Below, piece by piece: positions 55,685 through 64,000 of a stretch of DNA of 64,000 bases (positions are counted from its first letter, which is position 1; every line of letters starts with the position of its first letter). The notes under the pieces were generated by a model, which saw only the letters and a list, made by a program, of their open reading frames with translations, did not search any database and had not been told where the DNA came from. The stretch is from Paenibacillus sp. FSL R7-0345 (lineage in GTDB: Bacteria; Bacillota; Bacilli; Paenibacillales; Paenibacillaceae). The DNA is taken from assembly GCF_038595055.1 (NCBI RefSeq), contig NZ_CP152002.1, forward strand, positions 613,501 to 677,500, in the 5' to 3' direction. The translations under genes and the position numbers were made by a program.

Positions 55685-58600
55685 ATGATCAAACATCTAC
55701 GCACGGCCGCAGTCTTTATGTTCATGCTGCTGATGTTCGTACTTCCGGTAACAAGTATTTATGCAGAGGGCAATCTGCTGCAGAATCCGGGCTTTGAAGA
55801 CGGGGAGGATGGAGCACCGGCGGGCTGGACCAAGGATGCCTGGATTGCCGGAGACGGCTCAGGTATTCTGTCCGTTCAGTCCGAGGAGGTTCATTCCGGC
55901 AGCAAAGCTGCGGTTATCGAGAACCTTGAACCGAATCATCTGAAATGGATTCAGGCTATTACCGTAACGCCGGACAGCTATTATAAGATTTCAGGTTATG
56001 TCAAAATTGCCAGCGTAGCCGGTGAAGGCCTGGGCGCTAATGTGTTCCCGGTTGGGGTAGGCGGCGGTTATCCGGCAACAACAGATACCGGCGGAGACTG
56101 GCAGTACCTGGAGTTTATCGGCCAGACCGGGAATGAACAGACTGAGCTTACCGTTGGAGCAGCTCTTGGCGGTTACGCCAGCCTTATTCAAGGCAAGGCT
56201 TACTTCGATGACCTGTCTGTAGAGCAGCTGGAGGCTCTGCCCGAAGGGGCAAGCTTCATCTCGCTGGATGCCGCAGCAGCGGCTCCTGCCGGCAATGATA
56301 CTGCTGAATCGGTACCCCATAAAGTATCGCCGGCCAAAATCCTGCTGATCTCGGCTGTATTCAGTGTCTTTTTTGCCCTTCTATATAATAGAGGATTACG
56401 CAGCAATAAATTGCTGGCCCAGCCGGATGCAATGTATACGAGATGGCTGTATATTGCATTCGCCGGCGCGTTTATCCTGCGCATCTGGATCGGGGTTACC
56501 GCGCAGGGCTATGAGAATGATATGAATACCTTTATAGCCTGGGGACAGCGTCTTGTTGATAAAGGACCAGGCGGATTCTATGAGGAGGGTTATTTCGCGG
56601 ACTATCCGCCAGGCTATTTGTACATATTGTATCTGCTGAGCGCGGTCCGCAGCCTGTTCGGTCTTACGCACGGATCGGCAGGGGAAATGCTGCTCTTCAA
56701 AATGCCGGCAATCCTCTCAGATCTGGTGCTCGCCGGCCTCATTTACAAGATTGGACGCAAGAAGCTCGGCGGCGGAATGGCTATCGGCCTGATGCTGCTC
56801 TACCTGTTTAATCCGGCTGTGCTGATGGATTCAGCCGCCTGGGGCCAGGCAGATTCCTTCTTTATGATCTTCCTGCTGCTCAGCATTATGGGGGCTGCTA
56901 ACAAAACCTTTGTCCGCTCAGCCATTTTCTTCGCCATTGCCGTGCTTGTTAAACCGCAGGCGCTGATCTTTACCCCTGTCCTGATGTTTGCCTTTTATCA
57001 TCACCGGGCCTGGAAGCAGCTTGCCCTCGGAGCCTTATACGGGCTGGGGATCTTTGCCCTGCTGGCGGCCCCGTTCTTCTGGAACAACGGCGGCTTCATC
57101 GGGCTGATTGATCTGTACAAAGCCACCTTATCGTCTTACCCGTATTCCACGGTTAATGCGTTTAACCTGTACGCACTCACAGGCCCGATGTGGTCGGCTA
57201 TGGATGTTACATGGCTGGGCATTACGTACCGCGTCTGGGGTTTTGTTTTCATCCTGGCTGCTGTAGCAGCCGCAACGTACTATTCATTCCGCAAAGACCG
57301 CAAGGACCTGTCTAAATCGTATTTTATCGCCATCGTGCTGATTGCTGTCGTATTTGTCCTGGGCACCAAGATGCATGAGCGTTATATTTATCCGGCTCTT
57401 ATTCTCTGCTTATTCAGCTATATGGAGAGCAGGGACCGCCGTTTCCTGACGTTGTTCCTGGGCTTTACGCTGACGCAATATATCAATGTCGGCTATACAC
57501 TGGCTCATCTCAATGCCGGCGGCAACCCGCCGACGGACGGCATTGTGCTGGTTACGTCGATTGCCAATCTCGGGTTGCTGGTCTATACGCTGTATACCGG
57601 GTATATGGTATATATCCGCAAACAGATCAAGATGCTGGCACCTCCGGATACAGATGCAGAGAAATATGCTGCGGATCTGGTGCTTGCCGAAGGCATCCGC
57701 CCGCTGGAGACCAAGGCCAAAGCCAGGTTCAGACTCCAGCGGAAGGACTGGATCTGGATGCTTGCCATTACGGCAGTCTACACAGTCATTGCACTGGTGA
57801 ATCTCGGTTCAACCAAAGCGCCGGAAACCCTATGGGAGCCTGCAGCCAGCGGTGAAAGCTTCTATGTTGACCTTGGCCAGAGCAGGCAGCTGGAGAGCGT
57901 AAATATATTCGGCGGTGTAGGTACAGGCAAGTTCAAGCTCGAATTCAGCGAGACTCCTGATGTCTGGGGCAGCCCTCTGGATGTGAGCGAGGATGTCGGC
58001 AATGTCTTCATCTGGAAAAGCCAGCCGTTAAACGTAGCTGCAAGATATGTGAAGCTGACCGTTACCACGCCGGGCTTCACGTTGAATGAGATAGCCTTCT
58101 ATGAACAGGGGGGAGGCAGAACGCCGCTTCCTGTAGCCGGTGTAACGCCGGATGCTGCAGCGGCAGCCAAAAGAGGCGGGCCGGCCAACCTGTTTGACGA
58201 GCAATCGCTCGTTCCCGAGTATTCGAATTTCATGAACAGTACCTATTTTGACGAGATTTATCACGCCCGTACTGCGTATGAGCATTTTCACGGGATTGTT
58301 GCCTATGAAAATACCCATCCCCCGCTCGGTAAAATCCTGATTGGAGCAGGAATGGAGCTGTTTGGCGTCAATCCGTTCGGCTGGCGGATTATCGGCACCC
58401 TGTTCGGGGTTGCAATGCTGCCGCTGATCTATATGATGGGTCTCCGGCTGTTCGGCCAGACCCGGTATGCTGCGCTTGCGGCGGGACTGTTCGCGCTGGA
58501 TTTCATGCATTTTACCCAGACGCGCATCTCTACGATCGACGTGTACGGTGTATTCTTTATTATGCTGATGTTCTATTTCATGCAGCGTTATTTTACAATG

Positions 58601-59506
58601 AATTTTTACCGTGTTCCGCTGCGCAAGACCCTGGTGCCGCTGTTCTGGTCAGGACTCTTCTTCGGGATCGGAGTCGCTTCCAAATGGATCGTGCTCTATG
58701 GCGGGGCCGGACTGGCGGTAATGCTTGCATTGTCACTGTTTGACCGCTACAGGGAATACCGGGCAGCAGGACGTATGCTTGCTGAAGGCAAGCTGGGCGA
58801 CCAGGAGATCAAGACAGCCTGCCGGACAGCCGACAGCTCCTTCTGGAAGAACACGATCATCACACTGGCCAGCTGTGTTGTTTTCTTTGTGATTATTCCT
58901 GTTATAGTGTACAGCCTGTCCTTTATTCCGGTGCTGTCTGTTACCGCAGAAGGTTATACTATTAAGGGACTTATTGATGCCCAAAAGAACATGTATAACT
59001 ACCACAGCCAGCTTGTAGCTACGCATCCGTTCTCCTCCTCCTGGTGGGAATGGCCGTTTATGAAGCGTCCGGTCTGGTTCTTCAGCGGCGGGAATGGGCT
59101 GCCTGAGGGTCAGGTGAGCAGTATTGTTACTATGGGGAATCCGCTGATCTGGTGGACCGGAATTTTCGCAATGCTTGGCACAGTATGGCTTACCATCAGA
59201 CGTAAAGAGAAGAGCTTGTACATGCTGTGGATCGCCTTTTTCTCACAATATGTGCCTTGGATGCTTGTTCCGCGCGAGACGTTCCTGTATCACTATTTTG
59301 CAATGGTGCCGTTTATGATCCTGGCGATTGTCTATATAATGAAGCTGCTGGACAGCAAGTTCCCCGGAGCTTCCAAAATCCGTTATGCTTATGTGGCCGC
59401 AGCGGCCGTACTCTTCATTATGTTCTATCCGGTTCTTTCGGGAATGCAGGTTAGTGCCGATTATGTAAATGTAGTGCTGCGCTGGTTCCCTTCCTGGGTG
59501 TTCTAG
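55685..59506 (+). CDS. Double GT-C glycosyltransferase fusion with carbohydrate-binding-like regions
   Basis: 1273 residues. Signal peptide (TAAVFMFMLLMFVLPVTSIY), then a CBM4/9-like beta domain (NLLQNPGFEDGEDGAPAGWT; about 28-185), a first multi-membrane GT-C module (about 215-655; GYENDMNTFIAWGQRLVDKG, DYPPGYLYILYLLSAVR), a discoidin-like beta segment (about 700-810; ESFYVDLGQSRQLESVNIFG), and a second PMT-type GT-C module (about 850-1265) with the acidic pair YFDEIYHARTAYEHFHG and THPPLGKILIGAGMELFGVN. The second module is the bacterial protein O-mannosyltransferase type. Acceptor unknown. ATG 55685 follows GAGGTGAGGTTGGAACG. Confidence 0.85.
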   Translation: MIKHLRTAAVFMFMLLMFVLPVTSIYAEGNLLQNPGFEDGEDGAPAGWTKDAWIAGDGSGILSVQSEEVHSGSKAAVIENLEPNHLKWIQAITVTPDSYYKISGYVKIASVAGEGLGANVFPVGVGGGYPATTDTGGDWQYLEFIGQTGNEQTELTVGAALGGYASLIQGKAYFDDLSVEQLEALPEGASFISLDAAAAAPAGNDTAESVPHKVSPAKILLISAVFSVFFALLYNRGLRSNKLLAQPDAMYTRWLYIAFAGAFILRIWIGVTAQGYENDMNTFIAWGQRLVDKGPGGFYEEGYFADYPPGYLYILYLLSAVRSLFGLTHGSAGEMLLFKMPAILSDLVLAGLIYKIGRKKLGGGMAIGLMLLYLFNPAVLMDSAAWGQADSFFMIFLLLSIMGAANKTFVRSAIFFAIAVLVKPQALIFTPVLMFAFYHHRAWKQLALGALYGLGIFALLAAPFFWNNGGFIGLIDLYKATLSSYPYSTVNAFNLYALTGPMWSAMDVTWLGITYRVWGFVFILAAVAAATYYSFRKDRKDLSKSYFIAIVLIAVVFVLGTKMHERYIYPALILCLFSYMESRDRRFLTLFLGFTLTQYINVGYTLAHLNAGGNPPTDGIVLVTSIANLGLLVYTLYTGYMVYIRKQIKMLAPPDTDAEKYAADLVLAEGIRPLETKAKARFRLQRKDWIWMLAITAVYTVIALVNLGSTKAPETLWEPAASGESFYVDLGQSRQLESVNIFGGVGTGKFKLEFSETPDVWGSPLDVSEDVGNVFIWKSQPLNVAARYVKLTVTTPGFTLNEIAFYEQGGGRTPLPVAGVTPDAAAAAKRGGPANLFDEQSLVPEYSNFMNSTYFDEIYHARTAYEHFHGIVAYENTHPPLGKILIGAGMELFGVNPFGWRIIGTLFGVAMLPLIYMMGLRLFGQTRYAALAAGLFALDFMHFTQTRISTIDVYGVFFIMLMFYFMQRYFTMNFYRVPLRKTLVPLFWSGLFFGIGVASKWIVLYGGAGLAVMLALSLFDRYREYRAAGRMLAEGKLGDQEIKTACRTADSSFWKNTIITLASCVVFFVIIPVIVYSLSFIPVLSVTAEGYTIKGLIDAQKNMYNYHSQLVATHPFSSSWWEWPFMKRPVWFFSGGNGLPEGQVSSIVTMGNPLIWWTGIFAMLGTVWLTIRRKEKSLYMLWIAFFSQYVPWMLVPRETFLYHYFAMVPFMILAIVYIMKLLDSKFPGASKIRYAYVAAAAVLFIMFYPVLSGMQVSADYVNVVLRWFPSWVF

Positions 59507-59523
59507 GGGCCGGCGGGCTAAGT

Positions 59524-59650
59524 AAACTAAGCACATGCTTCTGAAGCGAGTTTTATTGCGAAGCAGTTCAATGAAGTAAAGCTCCATAAAACTAAGCGTA
59601 TGCTTTCGAGGCGAGTTTTGTACGAAGTAATACAAGGAAGCCCATGCTTA
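59524..59650. repeat. Two imperfect ~65-bp repeats before the GT2 gene
   Basis: AAACTAAGCACATGCTTCTG (59524) and AAACTAAGCGTATGCTTTCG (59589), each continuing into GCGAGTTTT and GCGAAG/ACGAAG. A shortened third copy CCCATGCTTACAAAAC lies at 59641. Each unit can form an AAACT/AGTTT stem. Confidence 0.7.
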
Positions 59651-59673
59651 CAAAACTTTTAGGAGGAAACAGG

Positions 59674-60651
59674 GTGAAAGCCAGATACAGTGTAGTTGTC
59701 CCGATGTACAATGAGGAGGAGGTCATTCAGCATACGTATGAGCGTCTGAAAAAGGTTATGGACGAATGCGGTGATTCCTACGAGCTGGTCTTCGTTAATG
59801 ATGGCAGCCGTGACCGTACGGCTGAGATTATGCGCGGGATCAGCAGCCGTGACGAGCATGTTAAGCTGATTGACTTCTCGCGCAATTTCGGACATCAGAT
59901 CGCAATTACCGCCGGGATGGACTATGCTGAAGGGCAGGCGGTGGTGGTTATCGATGCCGATCTTCAGGACCCGCCTGAGGTTATTCTGCAGATGATCGCA
60001 AAATGGAAGGAAGGCTATGAAGTAGTCTATGCCAAGCGGCTTAAGCGCCACGGGGAGACACTGTTCAAAAAGGTGACCGCCAAGCTCTTTTACCGTCTGC
60101 TGAGCAGTATGACAAGCGTTGAGATTCCTACTGATACCGGCGATTTCCGGCTGATTGACCGCAAGGTCTGTGATGTTCTGAGAGGGCTTAAGGAGAAGAA
60201 CCGGTATGTCCGGGGACTTGTAAGCTGGGTAGGCTTCCGTCAGACGATGGTCGAGTATGTGCGGGAGGAGCGTTTTGCCGGTGAAACGAAATATCCGCTG
60301 AAGAAAATGGTCCGGTTTGCCTTGGACGGGATCACCTCCTTTTCACATAAGCCGCTCAAAATTGCATCCTACATTGGCTTTTTCCTGGCCTTTTCAAGCT
60401 TTTTATATCTGTTCTTCATCCTATTCCAAAAGCTGTTCACAACGTGGGCGGTTCCCGGGTGGACTTCCATTGTGGGCGTCAATCTGCTCTTCAATGGCAT
60501 CGTGCTGATGCTGCTGGGGGTAATCGGTGAATATATCGGGCGGATCTACGATGAATCCAAGGACCGGCCGCTGTACATTGTACGGGAGACCAAAGGGTAC
60601 GGGGATGAGGAGTATCCTGACAAGCGGGAAGGCAAGCGTTATGAGCGGTAA
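59674..60651 (+). CDS. GT2 glycosyltransferase, polyprenyl-phosphate sugar synthase (GtrB/DPM1-like)
   Basis: 325 residues. The catalytic GT-A domain contains SVVVPMYNEEEVIQHTYERL, FVNDGSRDRTAEIM, RNFGHQIAITAGMDYA, DADLQDPPEVI (metal DxD-like) and DTGDFRLIDRKV. Two C-terminal membrane helices follow (IASYIGFFLAFSSFLYLFFI; GVNLLFNGIVLMLLGVIGEY). It should make polyprenyl-phosphate-linked sugar on the inner membrane face, the donor for the GT-C enzymes upstream. Start GTG 59674 has AGGAGG 7 nt upstream. Its end overlaps the GtrA gene. Confidence 0.9.
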   Translation: MKARYSVVVPMYNEEEVIQHTYERLKKVMDECGDSYELVFVNDGSRDRTAEIMRGISSRDEHVKLIDFSRNFGHQIAITAGMDYAEGQAVVVIDADLQDPPEVILQMIAKWKEGYEVVYAKRLKRHGETLFKKVTAKLFYRLLSSMTSVEIPTDTGDFRLIDRKVCDVLRGLKEKNRYVRGLVSWVGFRQTMVEYVREERFAGETKYPLKKMVRFALDGITSFSHKPLKIASYIGFFLAFSSFLYLFFILFQKLFTTWAVPGWTSIVGVNLLFNGIVLMLLGVIGEYIGRIYDESKDRPLYIVRETKGYGDEEYPDKREGKRYER

Positions 60652-61042
60652 AAAGCTGAATGCGGGCTTTATCCAGTTCCTAAAATTCAACGCCGTAGGT
60701 TTGCTTAATACATTAATCGATTTTGCAGTATTTACACTACTGCACTCGCTGGGGATGATGAATGCTCCGGCGCAGGTTATTTCTTATAGTGCGGGGACAG
60801 CGAACAGTTTTTTTTGGAACAAGAAGGTGACCTTCAGTGACCGGGCGGCAGCTAAGGACGGTTCCGACCGGCTCCAGCTGGTGAGGTTTATCATCCTCAA
60901 TCTGGCAGTGCTCGGCATTTCAGTACTGCTGATGCATTTTCTGACTGACAGCTTCGGGGTTCAGGTGCTTATAGCCAAGGTGCTGGTTACGTTTGTTACG
61001 GTGCTTATCAACTTTTTCGGAAGCCGGTTGTGGGTGTTCTAG
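60641..61042 (+). CDS. GtrA family flippase-like protein
   Basis: 133 residues, four membrane segments: FLKFNAVGLLNTLIDFAVFT (classic GtrA start), SYSAGTANSFFWNKKVTFSD, RFIILNLAVLGISVLLMHFL and KVLVTFVTVLINFFGSRLWV. GtrA proteins are thought to flip polyprenyl-phosphate sugar to the outside. Start ATG 60641 lies inside the last codons of the GT2 gene (11-nt overlap) with GGGAAGG upstream. GT2-GtrA overlap plus GT-C neighbours makes a complete donor-synthesis, flip and transfer set. Confidence 0.92.
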   Translation: MSGKKLNAGFIQFLKFNAVGLLNTLIDFAVFTLLHSLGMMNAPAQVISYSAGTANSFFWNKKVTFSDRAAAKDGSDRLQLVRFIILNLAVLGISVLLMHFLTDSFGVQVLIAKVLVTFVTVLINFFGSRLWVF

Positions 61043-61094
61043 GCAACCACCGGGATTGGGGCTGACCTGTTCAAAAATGTAAAGGGGGATGTTC

Positions 61095-61745
61095 ATGCGC
61101 AAGTTTTCCTATCTAATTATATTGGCGGGCGTCCTTATTATGCTGTATCCGAAAGCGAATGAATGGTACAACGACAAGCAGCAGGCGAAACTGCTGGAGG
61201 AAGTAGAACAAGCCTACAGTGAGCTTACTCCGGCAGCTGAACCGGATCTGCAAAAGCCCTATGCTGAGGTGACCCAGCTGTTGGCCGAGGAGTCGGAACA
61301 GGAGGAAGAGGTCCAGCCAGCGGCTGAGCCGGCTGAAGAGATCGCAGTTGGCGGCAAAATCACCGGGATCATCACGATTGACCGGATCGATCTGAAGCTG
61401 CCTGTACTTGAAGGTGCGACAAAAGCGAATATGAAGCATGCTGCCGCCCATATGAAGGAGACAGCTCCGCTGGGTGAGGTGGGGAATGCAGCTATAGCAG
61501 CGCACAGATCCAGAACGGCCGGCCGGCTTTTTAACAGGCTGGATGAAGTGAAGATTGGAGATACAATCAAGATTAAGACAAGCGCAGAGGAGTATCAGTA
61601 CGAAGTTTATGATATCTCTATTGTAGAACCGACGGACGTGTCGGTGCTGAACGGCAATGATAAGGACAAAATCCTCACTTTAATTACCTGCGATCCGCTT
61701 GTTAATCCGACTCACCGGCTGATTATTCATGCAAAGCTATCTTAG
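61095..61745 (+). CDS. Sortase, class D-like
   Basis: 216 residues. N-terminal membrane anchor (YLIILAGVLIMLYPKANEWY), an acidic Glu/Pro-rich spacer (ESEQEEEVQPAAEPAEEI), then the sortase barrel with His in AAIAAHRSRTAG, the catalytic Cys in LTLITCDPLVNP and Arg in PTHRLIIHAKL. It cleaves a sorting motif and attaches the protein to the cell wall. No protein with an LPxTG-like sorting tail is visible in the window. Start ATG 61095 is favoured over 61089 because AAAGGGGG ends immediately before the latter. It is 52 nt after gtrA, probably the same unit. Confidence 0.88.
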   Translation: MRKFSYLIILAGVLIMLYPKANEWYNDKQQAKLLEEVEQAYSELTPAAEPDLQKPYAEVTQLLAEESEQEEEVQPAAEPAEEIAVGGKITGIITIDRIDLKLPVLEGATKANMKHAAAHMKETAPLGEVGNAAIAAHRSRTAGRLFNRLDEVKIGDTIKIKTSAEEYQYEVYDISIVEPTDVSVLNGNDKDKILTLITCDPLVNPTHRLIIHAKLS

Positions 61746-61823
61746 AATCAAAGAGAAAAAGGGATTCAGCGCGAAATATTAAAAAATTTATTGAAATATG
61801 CTGAAATTCTAGTAAATTAGGTC

Positions 61824-61856
61824 TTGTATCTAGGCGAATATATGGTAGTATATAAC
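61824..61856 (+). promoter_or_regulatory. Probable promoter of the riboswitch leader
   Basis: TTGTAT (61824-61829) and TAGTAT (61846-61851; spacer 16), about 20 nt before the first aptamer. Confidence 0.45.
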
Positions 61857-61865
61857 TATAAAAGC

Positions 61866-61950
61866 ACGCACGATAACGGCAAACCTATCGAAAGGTAGGG
61901 ACGCAAAGCTAAAGGGCCTTCCCGTAAGGATGGCAGCCAGCTACCGAATG
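61866..61950 (+). ncRNA. Cyclic di-GMP-I (GEMM-I) riboswitch, first copy
   Basis: Core CACGATAACGGCAAACC, then a GAAA tetraloop hairpin (CTATCGAAAGGTAG), GGGACGCAAAGC, a GGCCT...GTAA hairpin, ATGGCAGCCAG and CTACCG: the GEMM-I consensus order. It is followed by GAAGGGC and seven T (to about 61961), suggesting a transcription-termination platform. Confidence 0.9.
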
Positions 61951-62018
61951 AAGGGCTTTTTTTGTTGGCTATACGATCCAAAATCTAGCATTTTTGGTAG
62001 ATTGAGAGAGATAAAGCT

Positions 62019-62103
62019 GCACACGATAACGGCAAACCTATCGAAAGGTAGGGACGCAAAGCTAGAGGGCCTTCCCGTAAGGATGGCAGCCAGCTACCGA
62101 AAG
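62019..62103 (+). ncRNA. Cyclic di-GMP-I (GEMM-I) riboswitch, second copy
   Basis: The 80 nt at 62022-62101 equal 61869-61948 except for one base (GCTAGAGGG versus GCTAAAGGG). Its 3' end runs into AAAGGAG, the ribosome site of the next gene, suggesting control of translation or RNA folding at that site. Confidence 0.9.
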
Positions 62104-62114
62104 GAGTTTTATCC

Positions 62115-62924
62115 ATGAAAAAATTTTACTTCATGCTGTTAACATTATTCGTAGTTGTCACTTCCGTTCAGACAAGCACTGCTTCAGCTGCTACTGCAGA
62201 CTCAAGCTGGTTGAATACTTCCAAGCTCGATCAGGGCGTTGTTGCAGTATCCTATGATGTACCTGCTGACAAACGCATCAAAGTTATGATCACCAAGGGC
62301 GGTAACAGCTACACTTACAACCTGTATGCTTCCCAGTCGACAGAATCCTTCCCGCTGCAACAAGGCAACGGCACTTATAAAGTATCTGTTCTTGAGAACA
62401 CAACCGGCAACAAATACAAAGTAGTAACTTCCGAAGATGTTGAGCTTAACCTTAGCAATGCTAACGCTGTATACTTGAGCTCCGTACAGAACGTTAAATG
62501 GACCTCTTCCGATAAAGCCGTACTGAAAGCTAAACAGCTTACACAAGGTCTGACTACAGACGAAGCTAAAGTAAAAGCGATTTATAACTACATCGTAGCA
62601 AATGTTAAATATGACAACACACTGGCTACAACAGTAACGCAGGACTATATTCCTAATAACGACAATACATTGCTCTCCAAAAAGGGCATTTGCTATGACT
62701 ATGCTTCCCTGTTCGCCACTATGCTTCGCAGTGAAGGCATCCCTACTAAATTGGTAATGGGTAACACCAGCTATGTTTCGACATACCACGCCTGGAACGA
62801 AGTTCTGCTGAACGGCAAATGGGTAACAATCGATACTACTGTTGATGCAGGTCTGGCTAAGAACAATAAAGATGTTGGCCTTACTAAAGTAGCAAGCAAA
62901 TATAGCGCTGCTAAATTCTACTAA
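62115..62924 (+). CDS. Secreted transglutaminase-like protein under tandem c-di-GMP riboswitches
   Basis: 269 residues. Signal peptide (FYFMLLTLFVVVTSVQTSTA, cleaved near ASA-A), a beta-rich middle (RIKVMITKGGNSYTYNLYAS), and a C-terminal transglutaminase-like domain with Cys in KGICYDYASLFATMLRSEGI, His in TYHAWNEVLLNGKW and Asp in TIDTTVD. Such domains act as proteases or cross-linking enzymes at the cell surface; the target is unknown. ATG 62115 follows AAAGGAG. Codon use is unusually even and AT-richer than its neighbours, as in highly expressed genes. Terminator at 62949-62990. Confidence 0.9.
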   Translation: MKKFYFMLLTLFVVVTSVQTSTASAATADSSWLNTSKLDQGVVAVSYDVPADKRIKVMITKGGNSYTYNLYASQSTESFPLQQGNGTYKVSVLENTTGNKYKVVTSEDVELNLSNANAVYLSSVQNVKWTSSDKAVLKAKQLTQGLTTDEAKVKAIYNYIVANVKYDNTLATTVTQDYIPNNDNTLLSKKGICYDYASLFATMLRSEGIPTKLVMGNTSYVSTYHAWNEVLLNGKWVTIDTTVDAGLAKNNKDVGLTKVASKYSAAKFY

Positions 62925-62948
62925 GAACGAAGAAAATATAGTGGTAAG

Positions 62949-62990
62949 AAGACGGACTGCTTATTTATTTAAGCGGTTTGTCTTTTTTTT
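62949..62990 (+). terminator. Intrinsic terminator
   Basis: AAGACGGACTGCTT and AAGCGGTTTGTCTT (14 bp with wobbles), then a run of T. Confidence 0.85.
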
Positions 62991-63090
62991 GATTAAGGGG
63001 TTGCTTTTTGTCGGTAATGTGGGGTATTATAAGTGAACGTTGTTACAGCGCGTCAAGGTTTAGCTGAAATTGACTGAAAAAGACATTTCA

Positions 63091-63130
63091 AAAAAAGCTT
63101 GCGTTTCTGAAACAAACGTGATATATTATA
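63091..63130 (+). promoter_or_regulatory. rRNA operon promoter
   Basis: -35 TTGCGT (63099-63104), 17-nt spacer, -10 TATATT (63122-63127), with an A-rich stretch upstream that resembles an UP element. Confidence 0.7.
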
Positions 63131-63171
63131 AGAGTTGCTGACGACGAGAGCGTAGGAGTCAACGACGAGCT

Positions 63172-63187
63172 TGATCTTTGAAAACTG
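63172..63187 (+). promoter_or_regulatory. boxA-like antitermination element in rRNA leader
   Basis: TGATCTTTGAAAACTG matches the conserved Bacillales leader sequence that precedes rRNA genes. A TTCG-loop hairpin (ATCACTTCGGTGAG) follows at about 63209. Confidence 0.7.
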
Positions 63188-63344
63188 AACAACGAGTGAG
63201 TATCGGAAATCACTTCGGTGAGATCCAAAGTAGAGAATGTAAATTCTCGTCAGATGTTTCAAAATGAGCAATCGCTCTTTTCGATAGTTTTCGGATGGTT
63301 ATTTCCTCGGAGTAATTCGGGTGTGGTAACTACTCGGAAAAACC

Positions 63345-64000
<656 letters not shown>

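Noticed and set aside
61930..62118. 62-codon frame across the riboswitches
   Set aside because: It consists of aptamer sequence and repeats itself because the aptamers do.

Overview
The window reads as a chromosome segment of a Paenibacillus-type Firmicute. Evidence: a Paenibacillus-like 16S rRNA 5' end at the right edge, strong AGGAGG-type ribosome binding sites, several TTG/GTG starts, and a Bacillales gene set (AcpS, NadE, MutY, QueG, YneF, FolE, UvsE, GuaA, PbuG, GsaB next to Bcp, bacilliredoxin). Coding density is high and nearly every transcription unit ends in a clear intrinsic terminator. No phage, insertion sequence, CRISPR array or tRNA was found.

Layout. 1-7.5 kb: flavoprotein, KinB-like sensor kinase, bacilliredoxin, nadE, alpha/beta hydrolase, acpS, mutY. 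7.5-8.6 kb: a 1.1-kb gene-free stretch with degenerate repeats. 8.6-14 kb: sodA, GNAT, lepB-queG-ogt, yneF, folE. 14-22.7 kb: a DUF2935-like/superoxide dismutase fusion, a membrane-anchored hydrolase, an IclR regulator, a large LuxR-type regulator and aconitase. The same 17-bp palindrome lies before the IclR gene and before aconitase. 23-30 kb: amidase-like protein, ddl, a small unknown gene coupled to uvsE, inositol monophosphatase family, SGNH hydrolase, def. 30-33 kb: gsaB, an LCP cell-wall ligase, bcp. 33-37.5 kb: one giant protein of the 2-hydroxyacyl-CoA dehydratase activase / double-cubane-cluster type. 38-45 kb: DinB-like protein, marR-MFS operon, WYL regulator divergent from an MFS exporter, a 51-bp hairpin-forming tandem repeat, DedA. 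44.5-50 kb: polysaccharide deacetylase, DUF58 protein, TgpA-like transglutaminase. 50-54 kb: guaA, then pbuG behind a PurBox pair, a promoter and a guanine riboswitch.

54-62 kb looks like a surface-glycosylation locus. It holds a GT39-type membrane glycosyltransferase, a 1273-residue protein joining two GT-C modules with carbohydrate-binding-like regions, a polyprenyl-phosphate-sugar synthase (GT2) and a GtrA flippase, followed by a class D-like sortase. After that come two almost identical c-di-GMP-I riboswitches in tandem, controlling a small secreted transglutaminase-like protein. The window ends in the first ~656 nt of a 16S rRNA gene with its promoter and boxA-like leader.

The signals most worth pursuing are the shared IclR-type palindrome at acnA, the tandem c-di-GMP riboswitches beside the glycosylation/sortase genes, the 51-bp repeat array running into an MFS gene, the giant activase, and the double GT-C fusion. 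All family calls are made by eye from the protein sequences; no database search was run.
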